A stretch of DNA of 64,000 nt from Alphaproteobacteria bacterium (GCA_017503725.1 JAFVSL010000008.1:178648-242647), one strand, 5' to 3'. Positions 1 through 9,265 are shown, counted from the stretch's first letter. Notes: generated by a model from the sequence alone, not told the origin. Made by a program: numbers and translations.

Positions 1-348
1 CGTGGTACCAAGAAAGAAGATGTAGAACGTGGCCAGATTATCTGCAAACCAGGTTCCATCACACCACACACAGAATTCGAAGCTGAAGTTTATATCTTGA
101 CGAAAGAAGAAGGTGGCCGTCATACAGCGTTCTTCTCTAACTATCGTCCACAGTTCTTCTTCAGCACGACAGACGTAACAGGTACAATTACCTTGCCAGC
201 AGACAAAGAAATGGTTCTGCCGGGTGACAATGTTCGTATCAATGTGCAATTGATTGCACCAATTGCTATGGACGAAGGTCGTCGCTTTGCTATCCGTGAA
301 GGCGGACGCACAGTTGGCGCAGGTGTTGTATCTAAAATTGTAAAATAA
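1..348 (+). CDS. tuf: Elongation factor Tu, C-terminal part (truncated by window edge)
   Basis: Reads open from base 1 to a TAA at 346-348 and gives the last 115 residues of EF-Tu, covering the end of domain 2 and all of domain 3. Recognisable stretches are [35 protein letters not shown] and the terminal [18 protein letters not shown]-Tu brings aminoacyl-tRNA to the ribosomal A site. Its place just before rpsJ is the usual one in proteobacteria (str operon leading into S10). The GTPase domain lies outside the window. Confidence 0.98.
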   Translation, partial: RGTKKEDVERGQIICKPGSITPHTEFEAEVYILTKEEGGRHTAFFSNYRPQFFFSTTDVTGTITLPADKEMVLPGDNVRINVQLIAPIAMDEGRRFAIREGGRTVGAGVVSKIVK

Positions 349-357
349 TAAAATAAT

Positions 358-400
358 GGGTCGGTGTAACTGAATTAAAAGCGTCAGTGATTACCGGCCC
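358..400 (+). promoter_or_regulatory. Intercistronic hairpin tuf-rpsJ
   Basis: Bases 358-366 pair with 392-400, and an inner ACTGA at 369-373 pairs with 384-388. An asymmetric internal loop separates the two helices. No U-run follows, so it does not look like an intrinsic terminator. It ends 21 nt before rpsJ. Confidence 0.6.
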
Positions 401-421
401 AGTTAAAGTAAGGAAACAACA

Positions 422-733
422 ATGGTACCAACATCAAAAATTCGTATCAAGTTGACGGCGTTCGATCACCGTATCTTGATGGAATCCGTAGAAGAAATTG
501 TTAAAACGGCCAAACGCACAGGCGCAGAAGTCGTTGGACCGGTTCGCTTGCCGACATTGGTTCAGAAATTTACGGTTAACCGTTCCCCACACGTTGATAA
601 AAAATCACGTGAACAGTTCGAAATCCGCAATCACAAAGCGGTTGTCGATATTGTTAATCCAACCCCTCAGACAGTAGATGCCTTGATGAAGTTGGATTTG
701 GCATCAGGTGTTGATGTAAAAATTAAATTATAA
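422..733 (+). CDS. rpsJ: 30S ribosomal protein S10
   Basis: The 103-residue product has the S10 signature ([11 protein letters not shown] near the N-terminus, GPVRLPTL and [11 protein letters not shown] in the middle). S10 sits in the 30S head, and in E. coli it also works in transcription antitermination as NusE. It is the first gene of the S10 operon. The start is preceded by AAGGAAACAAC. Length and sequence are normal for the family. Confidence 0.98.
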   Translation: MVPTSKIRIKLTAFDHRILMESVEEIVKTAKRTGAEVVGPVRLPTLVQKFTVNRSPHVDKKSREQFEIRNHKAVVDIVNPTPQTVDALMKLDLASGVDVKIKL

Positions 734-743
734 AAATTAAACC

Positions 744-789
744 GTCAGTGTTGGTGGGGAATTATTCTGAACCGCACCAACCAACTGAC
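744..789 (+). promoter_or_regulatory. Intercistronic hairpin rpsJ-rplC
   Basis: GTCAGT at 744-749 pairs with 784-789, and GTTGGTG at 750-756 pairs with 775-781. A two-base bulge separates two otherwise perfect helices, 13 bp in total. No poly-U follows. Confidence 0.65.
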
Positions 790-809
790 ATAAAAAAAGG
801 CATAAAAAA

Positions 810-1535
810 ATGAAACGTAGCGGATTAATTACAACAAAAATTGGAATGACGCGTCTGTATGATGATGGCGGCGTTGCACACCCAGTGACCGTTTTGTCGG
901 TTGGTGACTGCGCAGTCATTGGAAATCGCACGCAGGATAAAAATGGCTATGTCGCGAATATCTTGGGTATGCGCGAAGCCAAGGCAAAACACGTTGCAAA
1001 ACCACAATTGAAGGCGGCTGAAAAAGCAGGGGTAAAACCATATCGCAAAGTGGTTGAATTCCGTGTAACAGATGACTGTGTTATCCCAGCAGGGACACAA
1101 TTGTCGGCGTCTCATTTTGTTGCAGGCCAGTTTGTCGACGTTCAAGCGACAAGCAAAGGTAAAGGCTTCCAGGGTGCTATGAAACGTCATAACTTTGGCG
1201 GTAAAGAGGCAACCCACGGTGTATTGAAGGCACATCGTTCAATCGGTTCAACCGGTATGCGTGAATGGCCAGGTCGCGTTCTGAAAGGTAAAAAGATGCC
1301 TGGACAGATGGGTAATGAAACCGTCACTGTTCAGAATCTGAAAGTTTTTGGTGTTGATGCATCTGAAAACTTGATCTTTGTCGAAGGCGCAGTTCCAGGT
1401 TCAAACGGTACATTCGTATTGGTAACCGATGCGGTGAAAAAAGAACACAAAGATTTACCAGTTCCGACAGTTGTTGTAAATAATGACACAGAACAAGTAA
1501 CAGAAACAACCGAAACAGAAACTGTTGCGGAATAA
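810..1535 (+). CDS. rplC: 50S ribosomal protein L3
   Basis: The 241-residue L3 starts SGLITTKIGMTR and contains the core signature (KGKGFQGAMKRHNFGG, HRSIGSTGMREWPGRV). L3 binds 23S rRNA near the peptidyl-transferase centre and nucleates 50S assembly. The C-terminus carries a roughly 20-residue Thr/Glu-rich tail beyond the normal end (TEQVTETTETETVAE), an acidic extension resembling that on L17 in this window. Start ATG follows AAAAAAAGGC. Confidence 0.98.
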   Translation: MKRSGLITTKIGMTRLYDDGGVAHPVTVLSVGDCAVIGNRTQDKNGYVANILGMREAKAKHVAKPQLKAAEKAGVKPYRKVVEFRVTDDCVIPAGTQLSASHFVAGQFVDVQATSKGKGFQGAMKRHNFGGKEATHGVLKAHRSIGSTGMREWPGRVLKGKKMPGQMGNETVTVQNLKVFGVDASENLIFVEGAVPGSNGTFVLVTDAVKKEHKDLPVPTVVVNNDTEQVTETTETETVAE

Positions 1536-1574
1536 TAAAGAAAAATAAGCGACAGAAATAAGTGAGGTAGAAAA

Positions 1575-2195
1575 ATGCAATTAGATATTATTAATTTTGA
1601 TGGCAAAGTTGTTGGCAAGGCTGAATTGGCCGACAGCATCTTTGGATTGGATCCACGCGCGGATATTTTGCATCGTGTTGTTACTTGGCAGCGCGCAAAA
1701 CAACGTGCCGGTACACACGCTGTAAAAACTGTATCTGATGTACAGGGCAGTGGTAAAAAAGCATTCAAACAGAAGAAAACAGGTAACGCACGTCAGGGTG
1801 AAAGATATAATGTTCACATGCGTGGTGGTGGTGTTGTACACGGGCCAGTCGTTCGTGACCACAGCATTGACCTGCCAAAGAAAATTCGTTCTTTGGGTTT
1901 GAAGATGGCATTGTCTTCAAAAATCAAAGATGGTTCTTTGGTTGTTATCGATTCTGAAAAATTGTCTGCGGCGAAAACAGGTGCTTTTGCGAAACAGTTG
2001 AAAAAGCTGGAAATCGTGTCTGCATTGTTTGTTGGTGCGGAACAATTGGATGAAAACTTCAAGAAATCTGCGGCAAATATCGCAAATATCGACGTATTGC
2101 CGACAATGGGCTTGAATGTTTTGGATATTCTGAAACATGAAAAATTGGTTTTGACAGCCGATGCAGTCAAGGCAATCGAAGCCCGCTTGGCATAA
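1575..2195 (+). CDS. rplD: 50S ribosomal protein L4
   Basis: The 206-residue L4 contains the exit-tunnel loop region (GSGKKAFKQKKTGNARQG and GGGVVHGP) and the C-terminal VLDILKHEKLVLT element. In E. coli L4 is also the autogenous repressor of the S10 operon; whether it does this here cannot be read from the sequence. It lies 39 nt after rplC with GTGAGG as ribosome-binding site. Confidence 0.98.
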   Translation: MQLDIINFDGKVVGKAELADSIFGLDPRADILHRVVTWQRAKQRAGTHAVKTVSDVQGSGKKAFKQKKTGNARQGERYNVHMRGGGVVHGPVVRDHSIDLPKKIRSLGLKMALSSKIKDGSLVVIDSEKLSAAKTGAFAKQLKKLEIVSALFVGAEQLDENFKKSAANIANIDVLPTMGLNVLDILKHEKLVLTADAVKAIEARLA

Positions 2196-2230
2196 TAAAA
2201 TAAGCAACAGATAAATAAAAGGTCAATAAA

Positions 2231-2566
2231 ATGGCAGAGAAAAAAGTAAGTACAGAGAAAAAAATCGTTGCGACCGCCGGTATTTATGATATACTGCGTC
2301 GTCCGATTATCTCGGAAAAGGCTGCAAAATTGTCTGAAATCAATGGTGTTGCATTCGAAGTTGCGCCAAGCGCAACCAAAGAAGATGTTGCACGCGCGGT
2401 TCAGGCTATCTATGGTGTAAAACCAATCAAGGTAAACATCGTAGTGACAAAGGGTAAAGTAAAAACTTTCCGTGGTCGCAGCACAGGTACACAGCGCACT
2501 GTTAAAAAGGCATATGTGTCCCTGCCGGCAGATGCAGAATTGAATCTGACGGAAAATGCACAATAA
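2231..2566 (+). CDS. rplW: 50S ribosomal protein L23
   Basis: The 111-residue L23 has a charged N-terminal extension of about 18 residues before the conserved IYDILRRPIISEKAAKL. The core contains the usual AIYGVKPIKVNIV segment. L23 lies at the polypeptide exit and is the docking site for trigger factor and SRP. The gene follows rplD by 35 nt. Confidence 0.97.
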   Translation: MAEKKVSTEKKIVATAGIYDILRRPIISEKAAKLSEINGVAFEVAPSATKEDVARAVQAIYGVKPIKVNIVVTKGKVKTFRGRSTGTQRTVKKAYVSLPADAELNLTENAQ

Positions 2567-2578
2567 ATAAAATAAACA

Positions 2579-2621
2579 GCCTTGGCAGAGAACCCAAAAC
2601 AAAGGGTGTTATTGCCAAGGC
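2579..2621 (+). promoter_or_regulatory. Intercistronic hairpin rplW-rplB
   Basis: A perfect 9-bp stem, GCCTTGGCA at 2579-2587 with its complement at 2613-2621, encloses a small ACCC/GGGT helix (2592-2595 with 2604-2607). No U-run follows. It ends 21 nt before the rplB start. Confidence 0.7.
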
Positions 2622-2642
2622 ATAAAAATGAGGAAAAAGAAA

Positions 2643-3476
<834 letters not shown>

Positions 3477-3495
3477 TAAAAAAACGGAGTAAATG

Positions 3496-3780
3496 ATGTC
3501 TCGTTCAGTATGGAAAGGGCCTTATGTTCACCCATCTGTTTTGAAAAAAGCAGCGGCGGCGAATGAAAAAAATGACCATAAACCAATTAAAACTTGGTCT
3601 CGTGGCAGTACAATTGTGCCACCAATGGTTGGATTAACATTTGAAGTACACAATGGTAATAAATTTATTCCTGTGTCAATCGTAGAAGATATGATTGGTC
3701 ACAAGTTGGGTGAATTTGCACCAACACGTACATTCAAAGGCCATGCTGCAAATAAAAAGGCCGCAGCAGGCAAGAAATAA
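3496..3780 (+). CDS. rpsS: 30S ribosomal protein S19
   Basis: The 94-residue S19 starts [11 protein letters not shown]. Two ATG codons stand side by side at 3493 and 3496; the second gives the usual family N-terminus. The core [20 protein letters not shown] and [15 protein letters not shown] are conserved. S19 lies in the 30S head and contacts S13. The gene follows rplB by 19 nt with CGGAG as ribosome-binding site. Confidence 0.97.
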   Translation: MSRSVWKGPYVHPSVLKKAAAANEKNDHKPIKTWSRGSTIVPPMVGLTFEVHNGNKFIPVSIVEDMIGHKLGEFAPTRTFKGHAANKKAAAGKK

Positions 3781-3807
3781 TAATTCTGATATCAAAAGGT
3801 AACAGTT

Positions 3808-4209
3808 ATGACAACAGCAAGATATGGAATCAAAGATAATCAAGTTCGTGCGTTCAATAAAATGATCCGCATCAGCCACCAGAAATTAAACCTGGTTTGT
3901 GATTTGGTGCGTGGTTTGCCAGTTGACCGTGCAGTTGATGTCTTGAAATTTTCAAAGAAGCGTGTTGCCGGCGAAGTTTTGAAAACTTTATTGTCAGCCG
4001 TCGCAAATGCAGAACACAACAAAAAATTGGCAGCAGATACACTGTTTGTCAAAGAAATCTGGTGTGGTAAAGCGTTAACGATGAAACGCATTATGCCGGG
4101 GCCACGTGGCAGTGCACGTCCAATTCTGAAACCATTTTCAAATTTGACAATCGTTTTGGAATCAGGTGCGGCGCCATCTAAGAAAACAACAAAAAAAGAA
4201 GCAAAATAA
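3808..4209 (+). CDS. rplV: 50S ribosomal protein L22
   Basis: The 133-residue L22 shows the N-terminal RISHQKLNLVCDLVRGLPVD and the beta-hairpin region LTMKRIMPGPRGSARPI that lines the exit tunnel. The lysine-rich tail (PSKKTTKKEAK) is slightly longer than in E. coli. It follows rpsS by 27 nt. Confidence 0.98.
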   Translation: MTTARYGIKDNQVRAFNKMIRISHQKLNLVCDLVRGLPVDRAVDVLKFSKKRVAGEVLKTLLSAVANAEHNKKLAADTLFVKEIWCGKALTMKRIMPGPRGSARPILKPFSNLTIVLESGAAPSKKTTKKEAK

Positions 4210-4218
4210 TGTAAGTCG

Positions 4219-4279
4219 TGTGGGGCGGTATGGAATGAAAATTCCTGAATAAAGCGAAAGCTTCAAGAACGCCCCCACA
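4219..4279 (+). promoter_or_regulatory. Three-way-junction RNA element rplV-rpsC
   Basis: A closing stem (4219-4227 with 4270-4279, one bulged C) encloses two small hairpins: GGAAT/ATTCC at 4232-4245 and an AAGC/GCTT stem at about 4253-4264. Both have GAAA loops, which are GNRA tetraloops. This fold is more elaborate than the other gap hairpins in the cluster. No U-run follows, and it ends 19 nt before rpsC. Confidence 0.6.
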
Positions 4280-4298
4280 AAATCTAAGGAAAAAAGAA

Positions 4299-5000
4299 AT
4301 GGGACAGAAAGTATCACCAATTTCACTGCGCGAATTTATCAACAAGATTACTGATTCTCGTTGGATCGCGGGCAAAAAAGATTATGCAAATCTGTTGGCC
4401 GAAGATATTAAAATTCGCAAATTTATTGAAAAGAAATTAAAGAAAGCTGGCTTGGCCAAAGTTGTTATTGAACGCTTTGCCAAAAAGGTAGTTGTAACAA
4501 TTCATACCTCGCGTCCGGGTATGATTATCGGTAAGAACGGCGCCGATATCGAAACACTGCGTAACGATATCAAAAAACTGGTTAAAAATGACCAGGTCGT
4601 AGTTAATATCTACGAAGTTCGTCGTCCGGACCTGAATGCGCAATTAGTTGCACAAAACATTGCGCAACAAATCGAAGGCCGCGTTTCGTTCAAACGTGCA
4701 ATGAAAAAAGCAGTTCAGAACGCTCAGAAAGCAGGCGCCCAGGGTATCAAAGTTATGTGCAGTGGGCGTTTAAATGGTGCAGAAATCGCCCGCAGCGAAC
4801 AAATCCGCGAGGGTCGTATTCCACTGCATACACTGCGTGCAGATATTGACTATGCGTCAATTCAAGCAAAAACAACATATGGTGTTATCGGTGTAAAAGT
4901 TTGGATTTACACTGGCGACGTTGTTAACAAAGAAAAGTTGGCATCTGAAATGGCACGCCCAACAGAATATGCCGGCAGCAGCGAAAGAAAAAAACACTAA
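4299..5000 (+). CDS. rpsC: 30S ribosomal protein S3
   Basis: The 233-residue S3 begins [16 protein letters not shown] and includes the KH-domain core [17 protein letters not shown] and the C-terminal [14 protein letters not shown]3 lies at the mRNA entry channel and has helicase-related activity. The residue after GQKV is S rather than the common N or H; otherwise the protein is typical. Ribosome-binding site CTAAGGA. Confidence 0.98.
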   Translation: MGQKVSPISLREFINKITDSRWIAGKKDYANLLAEDIKIRKFIEKKLKKAGLAKVVIERFAKKVVVTIHTSRPGMIIGKNGADIETLRNDIKKLVKNDQVVVNIYEVRRPDLNAQLVAQNIAQQIEGRVSFKRAMKKAVQNAQKAGAQGIKVMCSGRLNGAEIARSEQIREGRIPLHTLRADIDYASIQAKTTYGVIGVKVWIYTGDVVNKEKLASEMARPTEYAGSSERKKH

Positions 5001-5032
5001 GAACCAATAAATAAATAGTAAGGGATTAAGTC

Positions 5033-5446
5033 ATGTTAATGCCAAATAAAACTAAATTTCGCAAACAGCACAAAGGCCGTATTCACGGTGTTGCGAAAGG
5101 TGGCAGCGAATTAGCATTCGGTTCGTTCGGATTGAAGGCAATGTCACCAGAACGTGTAACCGCACGTCAAATCGAAGCAGCGCGTCGCGCAATCACACGT
5201 CATATGAGACGTATGGGTAAACTGTGGATTCGTATTTTCCCAGACGTTCCTGTTACTTCTAAGCCCGCCGAAGTTCGTATGGGTAAAGGTAAAGGTGCGG
5301 TTGAATACTGGATCTGCCGTGTTAAACCAGGTCGTATTATGTTTGAACTGGACGGTGTAAAACCAGAAGTCGCATACGAAGCATTTGCTTTGGCGGCAGC
5401 TAAATTGCCAGTTAAAACAAAAGTCGTTGAACGTAAAGCAAACTAA
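5033..5446 (+). CDS. rplP: 50S ribosomal protein L16
   Basis: The 137-residue L16 starts [16 protein letters not shown], matching the family's usual ML-x-P opening; AAGGGA precedes it. Conserved [17 protein letters not shown] and [11 protein letters not shown] are present. L16 organises the A-site side of the 50S central protuberance. It lies between rpsC and rpmC in the normal order. Confidence 0.98.
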   Translation: MLMPNKTKFRKQHKGRIHGVAKGGSELAFGSFGLKAMSPERVTARQIEAARRAITRHMRRMGKLWIRIFPDVPVTSKPAEVRMGKGKGAVEYWICRVKPGRIMFELDGVKPEVAYEAFALAAAKLPVKTKVVERKAN

Positions 5447-5468
5447 TTAAACGCGAAGGTAAGATAAA

Positions 5469-5663
5469 ATGGCAGAAAAGAAAATCGAAAAAGAAGCGTT
5501 GACAGTCGAAGCGTTGGAAAGCAAATTGGTTGATTTGAAAAAAGAACAAATGAATCAGCGCTTTCAGCACGCCGCCGGTCAGATGCCAAAAACACATGTT
5601 ATGCGTCAGACCCGTCGTGAAATTGCACGTGTAAAGACAAAATTGAACGCTGCAAAAAAATAA
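5469..5663 (+). CDS. rpmC: 50S ribosomal protein L29
   Basis: A 64-residue, mostly alpha-helical protein with the L29 pattern LVDLKKEQMNQRFQHAAGQM and a terminal ARVKTKLNAAKK. It sits near the exit tunnel next to L23. It follows rplP by 22 nt with CGAAGG as ribosome-binding site. The 160-nt gap to rpsQ is unusual, since these two genes are often nearly adjacent. Confidence 0.96.
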   Translation: MAEKKIEKEALTVEALESKLVDLKKEQMNQRFQHAAGQMPKTHVMRQTRREIARVKTKLNAAKK

Positions 5664-5683
5664 TGACTGATTGCTGATTTTTG

Positions 5684-5711
5684 TTGAGATTTCTAAAAAA
5701 TTAGGTATCAT
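5684..5711 (+). promoter_or_regulatory. Possible internal promoter before rpsQ
   Basis: TTGAGA at 5684-5689, a 16-nt spacer and TATCAT at 5706-5711 lie in the enlarged rpmC-rpsQ gap. This would give rpsQ and downstream spc genes a second transcription start. The boxes are only moderately close to the sigma-70 consensus. Confidence 0.35.
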
Positions 5712-5736
5712 ATGCGGAAGTCAGTTAATAAAACAA

Positions 5737-5791
5737 GGATTTGGTCCGTGGGTTTTTGCGGGAAAAATTAAATATAAAACCGCAGAAATCC
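5737..5791 (+). promoter_or_regulatory. Intercistronic hairpin rpmC-rpsQ
   Basis: GGATTT at 5737-5742 pairs with 5786-5791, and TGCGG at 5757-5761 pairs with 5780-5784. The fold is looser than the others in the cluster. It ends 32 nt before the rpsQ start. Confidence 0.4.
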
Positions 5792-5823
5792 GGGCAAAAT
5801 CAAAAAATAGTAAGGGAAAAGTT

Positions 5824-6090
5824 ATGCCAAGACGTATACTGCAAGGAACAGTAACAAGTACAGCAAACGACAAAACTGTCGTTGTAGAGGTGGAACGTCG
5901 TTTCCGTCATCCGCTGTATGGTAAGTTCGTTAAGCAGAACAAAAAGTACAAAGCGCACGATGAAAACAACGAATACAAGGTTGGTGAAATCGTCGCAATC
6001 GAAGAACATCGCCCAATTTCCAAGACTAAATCTTGGATCGTTAAGGGTCGCGTTGGTGTATCCAAAGACGAAGCGGTTGATGTTGAATAA
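5824..6090 (+). CDS. rpsQ: 30S ribosomal protein S17
   Basis: The 88-residue S17 starts [13 protein letters not shown], preceded by AAGGGAAAAGTT. The frame is open for about 50 codons upstream, but that part has no family similarity. Conserved [18 protein letters not shown] and a [18 protein letters not shown] segment are present. S17 binds 16S rRNA early in 30S assembly. Confidence 0.97.
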   Translation: MPRRILQGTVTSTANDKTVVVEVERRFRHPLYGKFVKQNKKYKAHDENNEYKVGEIVAIEEHRPISKTKSWIVKGRVGVSKDEAVDVE

Positions 6091-6099
6091 GTAAACCTG

Positions 6100-6180
6100 A
6101 TGGTTCTTTGAGGTCCCAACGGGATGGATTGGGGACAGTCGGAACCATATAACAAAGCGGCGGGGGATTGCCCCGTTCGC
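6100..6180 (+). promoter_or_regulatory. Double hairpin rpsQ-rplN
   Basis: Two successive hairpins fill the 108-nt gap. In the first, 6100-6106 pairs with 6142-6148 around an inner GTCCC/GGGAC helix (6113-6117 with 6132-6136). In the second, CGGGG at 6161-6165 pairs with 6171-6175, extended by GCG at 6157-6159 with 6178-6180. There is no U-run. Confidence 0.6.
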
Positions 6181-6198
6181 AGGACAAGGATGTAAAAA

Positions 6199-6573
6199 AT
6201 GATTCAAAACGAAACAGTTATGACAGTGGCCGACAATTCTGGTGCACGTAAAGCTATGTGCATCAAGGTTTTGGGTGGTTCACATCGTCGTTATGCAACA
6301 GTTGGTGATAAAATCGTTGTTGCAATCAAAGAAGCCATTCCACGTGGCAAGGTTCAAAAAGGTACTGTACAACGTGCAATTATCGTTCGTACCAAGTTCC
6401 CAGTAAAACGTCCAGACGGTTCTATTATCCGTTTCGATGACAATGCGGTTGTTTTGATTAACAAAAACAATTTCGAACCGATTGGTACCCGTATCTTTGG
6501 TCCGATTGCCCGTGAAGTTCGTCGTAAATATGACGTTCAGAAAATCGTGTCTTTGGCACCGGAAGTAATCTAA
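6199..6573 (+). CDS. rplN: 50S ribosomal protein L14
   Basis: The 124-residue L14 ([37 protein letters not shown] centre, C-terminal IVSLAPEVI) is near-canonical. L14 forms part of the 30S-50S bridge region. The ribosome-binding site is AAGGATG. It begins the part of the spc operon that follows the double hairpin. Confidence 0.98.
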   Translation: MIQNETVMTVADNSGARKAMCIKVLGGSHRRYATVGDKIVVAIKEAIPRGKVQKGTVQRAIIVRTKFPVKRPDGSIIRFDDNAVVLINKNNFEPIGTRIFGPIAREVRRKYDVQKIVSLAPEVI

Positions 6574-6594
6574 TAACAGATGGAAGGTCACAAA

Positions 6595-6897
6595 ATGAAA
6601 ATTAAAAAAGGCGACGAAGTCGTAGTTATTTCGGGAAAATACAAAGGCGTTAAAGGCAAAGTGCTGGAAGCACGTCCAGTTGAATCCCGCGTTGTAGTAG
6701 AAGGTGTCAATCGTCGTAAATGGCACATCAAACCAACACAAGAACAACCAGGTCATATCATTGACCGCGAAGCACCAATCCACGTTTCAAACGTTGCGTT
6801 GGTTGACCCAAAAACTAAGAAGGCGACACGTGTTGGCTTCAAGGTAGAAGGTGGTAAGAAAGTTCGCGTTGCAAAAAAATCTGGCGCTGAAATATAA
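6595..6897 (+). CDS. rplX: 50S ribosomal protein L24
   Basis: The 100-residue L24 starts [18 protein letters not shown], a KOW-motif protein that initiates 50S assembly. An in-frame ATG at 6580 is rejected because GGAAGG lies between the two ATGs and serves the second. The conserved [22 protein letters not shown] is present. Confidence 0.97.
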   Translation: MKIKKGDEVVVISGKYKGVKGKVLEARPVESRVVVEGVNRRKWHIKPTQEQPGHIIDREAPIHVSNVALVDPKTKKATRVGFKVEGGKKVRVAKKSGAEI

Positions 6898-6904
6898 AAC
6901 AATG

Positions 6905-6924
6905 GTTTCCGCTGTTACGGAAAC
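6905..6924 (+). promoter_or_regulatory. Intercistronic hairpin rplX-rplE with CTGTTA loop
   Basis: A perfect 7-bp stem (GTTTCCG, 6905-6911 with 6918-6924) is closed over the hexaloop CTGTTA. The same loop and closing G-C pair recur in the rplF-rplR gap on a different stem. Confidence 0.7.
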
Positions 6925-6946
6925 AGAAAACATTAAGGAATAAAAA

Positions 6947-7492
6947 ATGCAAAGCAGATTGCGTGAAATTTATGAAAAACAAATTGTGCCTGAATTGGTA
7001 AAAGAATTCGGCTATACGAATGCTTTGGCGGTTCCAAAACTGACCAAAATCGTATTGAATATGGGTGTTGGCGAAGCCGTATCTGATAAAAAGAAATTAG
7101 ATGCAGCGGTTGCAGACTTGACCGCGATTGCCGCCCAGAAATCAGTTATCACACGTGCAAAAAAATCAATTGCAACATATCGTCTGCGCGAAGGCCAGGC
7201 AATTGGTACCAAGGTGACATTACGTGGTAAACGTATGTATGATTTCTTGGACAAATTAATCACGGTTGCATTGCCACGTGTAAAAGACTTTCGTGGATTG
7301 TCAAAATCAAAATTCGATGGTCGTGGTAACTATGCATTCGGTATCAAAGAACATTTGATTTTCCCAGAAATTTCTGTTGACAAGATTGATGCTATTCGCG
7401 GTATGGATATCGTGATTGCAACAACTGCGAAAACAGACGATGAAGCACGTGCATTGCTGACTAAAATCGGCTTGCCATTGGTTTTGAAATAA
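6947..7492 (+). CDS. rplE: 50S ribosomal protein L5
   Basis: The 181-residue L5 contains [15 protein letters not shown], the [18 protein letters not shown] region and the terminal [20 protein letters not shown]5 binds 5S rRNA and contacts the P-site tRNA. Ribosome-binding site AAGGAA. Length is standard. Confidence 0.98.
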   Translation: MQSRLREIYEKQIVPELVKEFGYTNALAVPKLTKIVLNMGVGEAVSDKKKLDAAVADLTAIAAQKSVITRAKKSIATYRLREGQAIGTKVTLRGKRMYDFLDKLITVALPRVKDFRGLSKSKFDGRGNYAFGIKEHLIFPEISVDKIDAIRGMDIVIATTAKTDDEARALLTKIGLPLVLK

Positions 7493-7509
7493 TAAAAAGG
7501 TAAAAAAAG

Positions 7510-7812
7510 ATGGCTAAATTAGCGTTAATAAACAAACAAAAAAGACGTGAAAAGCTGGTCGCACAGTATGCAAAAAAGCACGATGCGATTAAGGCAAAAA
7601 TGTCTGTTAATGCAACACCAGACGAACGTATGGAAGCAATGAAAAAGTTGGCAAAATTGCCACGTAATGCGAACAAAACACGTCTGCGTAATCGTTGCAG
7701 CGTAACGGGGCGTTCACGCGGGTTCTCTCGCTTGTTCGGTCTGTGCCGTCAACAGTTGCGTACTTTGGCATCCGAAGGGAAATTGCCAGGCGTACGTAAG
7801 TCTAGTTGGTAA
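7510..7812 (+). CDS. rpsN: 30S ribosomal protein S14 (zinc-independent type)
   Basis: The 100-residue S14 is the long form that lacks the CxxC...CxxC zinc site. The conserved C-terminal part is [19 protein letters not shown] ending GVRKSSW. It follows rplE by 17 nt with AAAAAGG as ribosome-binding site. It is a late-assembling protein of the 30S head. Confidence 0.97.
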   Translation: MAKLALINKQKRREKLVAQYAKKHDAIKAKMSVNATPDERMEAMKKLAKLPRNANKTRLRNRCSVTGRSRGFSRLFGLCRQQLRTLASEGKLPGVRKSSW

Positions 7813-7824
7813 AACAAGAACAAT

Positions 7825-7872
7825 CCAATTGTGGACAATGCAATTGGTTAACGTAATGTGGGGCAACCCACA
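7825..7872 (+). promoter_or_regulatory. Two hairpins rpsN-rpsH, one with GCAA tetraloop
   Basis: CCAATTG at 7825-7831 pairs with 7841-7847. Immediately after, TGTGGG at 7857-7862 pairs with 7867-7872 over GCAA, a GNRA tetraloop. The second ends 17 nt before the rpsH start, just upstream of its AAGGAG. Confidence 0.65.
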
Positions 7873-7889
7873 GATACAAGGAGTATAAG

Positions 7890-8288
7890 ATGTCATTATC
7901 ACACCCAATTGGCGATATGGTGACCCGTATTCGTAATGGTCAGAATGCAGGTAAAGAATTCGTCACAGTACCAAACAGCAAATTGCGTCAAGCAGTGTTG
8001 GCTGTTCTGAAAGAAGAAGGTTTCATCACGGATTTCCGCATTGAACAGATTGATGAACACCGCACAAATATTATTGTTGAGTTGAAATACGTTGGTGGCA
8101 ACGGTGCAATCCAGGAAATTTCTGTTGTATCAAAGCCGGGGCGTCGTGTTTATTCAGGCAGTGCAAAAATGCCAAAAGTCTTGAACGGTTTGGGTATCGC
8201 AATCGTTTCAACACCAAATGGTGTTATGACTGATCACAAGGCACGCTTGATGAACGTTGGCGGTGAAGTATTGTGCAAGGTTATCTAA
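7890..8288 (+). CDS. rpsH: 30S ribosomal protein S8
   Basis: The 132-residue S8 has the HPIGDMVTRIRNGQ opening and the C-terminal GLGIAIVSTPNGVMTDHKAR and GGEVLCKVI. In E. coli S8 represses the spc operon by binding an rRNA-like hairpin near rplE; no clear copy of that site was recognised here. Strong AAGGAG ribosome-binding site. Confidence 0.98.
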   Translation: MSLSHPIGDMVTRIRNGQNAGKEFVTVPNSKLRQAVLAVLKEEGFITDFRIEQIDEHRTNIIVELKYVGGNGAIQEISVVSKPGRRVYSGSAKMPKVLNGLGIAIVSTPNGVMTDHKARLMNVGGEVLCKVI

Positions 8289-8306
8289 GAAAGTGAGGAT
8301 TGAATT

Positions 8307-8858
8307 ATGTCTCGTGCAGGAAAATATCCAGTTAAACTGAAAGATGGCGTTAGTGTCGCAATGGCGGACAACGCATTGGTCATCAAAGGGCCAAAGGGTG
8401 AATTGAAATTAGCCTTGGATACAAAGAATGCAAGCTTGGTTGATATCGCTATCGAAGAAGGCCAGGTTGTAGTTACACCAAAAGATGCAGAAGAAAAAGC
8501 GTCACGCGCAATGTGGGGCACAATGACTCGTAACATTCGCAGTGCTGTTCAGGGTGTATCCGAAGGTTTTGCAAAACCTATGTATATGAAGGGTGTTGGT
8601 TATAAAGCATCGGTTAAGGGTAATCAGTTGGTTTTGGTTGCCGGTTATTCACACGATGTTGTTATGGACATCCCGGCGGGCTTGACCGTTGTTATGGGTG
8701 ATGCACCAACAGAATTTACCGTAATGGGTATTGATAAATGCTTGGTCGGACAATTTGCGGATAAAATCCACAAAGTTCGCAAAGCGGACCCATACAAGGG
8801 TAAGGGTATCTTCTATAAGGGCGAAAGAATCCGCCGCAAAGAAGGTAAGAAGAAATAA
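8307..8858 (+). CDS. rplF: 50S ribosomal protein L6
   Basis: The 183-residue L6 begins SRAGKYPVKLKDGVSV and contains VIKGPKGELKLAL and the C-terminal signature RKADPYKGKGIFYKGERIRRKEGKKK. L6 lies near the factor-binding stalk. It follows rpsH by 18 nt with GTGAGGA as ribosome-binding site. Confidence 0.98.
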   Translation: MSRAGKYPVKLKDGVSVAMADNALVIKGPKGELKLALDTKNASLVDIAIEEGQVVVTPKDAEEKASRAMWGTMTRNIRSAVQGVSEGFAKPMYMKGVGYKASVKGNQLVLVAGYSHDVVMDIPAGLTVVMGDAPTEFTVMGIDKCLVGQFADKIHKVRKADPYKGKGIFYKGERIRRKEGKKK

Positions 8859-8868
8859 TAACTAATTG

Positions 8869-8888
8869 ATTCCCGCTGTTACGGGGAT
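8869..8888 (+). promoter_or_regulatory. Intercistronic hairpin rplF-rplR with CTGTTA loop
   Basis: ATTCCCG at 8869-8875 pairs with 8882-8888 (one G-U) over the hexaloop CTGTTA at 8876-8881. Loop and closing pair are identical to those of the rplX-rplE hairpin. No U-run follows. Confidence 0.7.
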
Positions 8889-8908
8889 TGGAACAAAGGA
8901 AAAAGAAA

Positions 8909-9265
8909 ATGTTGAAACATTTATCTACAGAAGAAAGACGCACACTGGCAAATCGCGGTGCGTTGAAAAGAAAAAATCCTGGCAAGATTCGTTTGTCGGT
9001 TTTCCGTTCTGGACGTCATATCGAGGTTCAGGCAATTGATGATGTCAAAGGCCACACAGTTTGTGCTGCTTCGTCCAAAGAAAAGGGCTTTGCGGGCAAG
9101 GGCTGGAATATTGCAGGTGCAGAACTGGTTGGTAAAGCATTAGCAGAACGTATTGTTGCTGCGAAAATTGCTGACAACTGTTATTTTGATCGTGGTGGTT
9201 ATCGTTATCACGGTCGTGTAAAAGCACTGTGCGAAGCAATCCGCGCAGGTGGTGTAAGAATCTAA
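8909..9265 (+). CDS. rplR: 50S ribosomal protein L18
   Basis: The 118-residue L18 begins MLKHLSTEERR. An upstream in-frame ATG at 8888 overlaps the hairpin, and AAAGGA at about 8896 serves the later start. Signature LSVFRSGRHIEVQAIDD, the AELVGKALAERI segment and the terminal FDRGGYRYHGRVKALCEA are present. L18 carries 5S rRNA into the 50S subunit together with L5. Confidence 0.97.
   Translation: MLKHLSTEERRTLANRGALKRKNPGKIRLSVFRSGRHIEVQAIDDVKGHTVCAASSKEKGFAGKGWNIAGAELVGKALAERIVAAKIADNCYFDRGGYRYHGRVKALCEAIRAGGVRI

Noticed and set aside
1814..2602. Long minus-strand open frame opposite rplD-rplW
   Set aside because: It is the antisense shadow of conserved ribosomal genes and its translation is Cys/Phe-rich without family features.
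5671..5823. About 50 open codons in frame upstream of rpsQ
   Set aside because: No similarity to S17, which starts normally at 5824 with its own ribosome-binding site; the stretch also contains a possible promoter.
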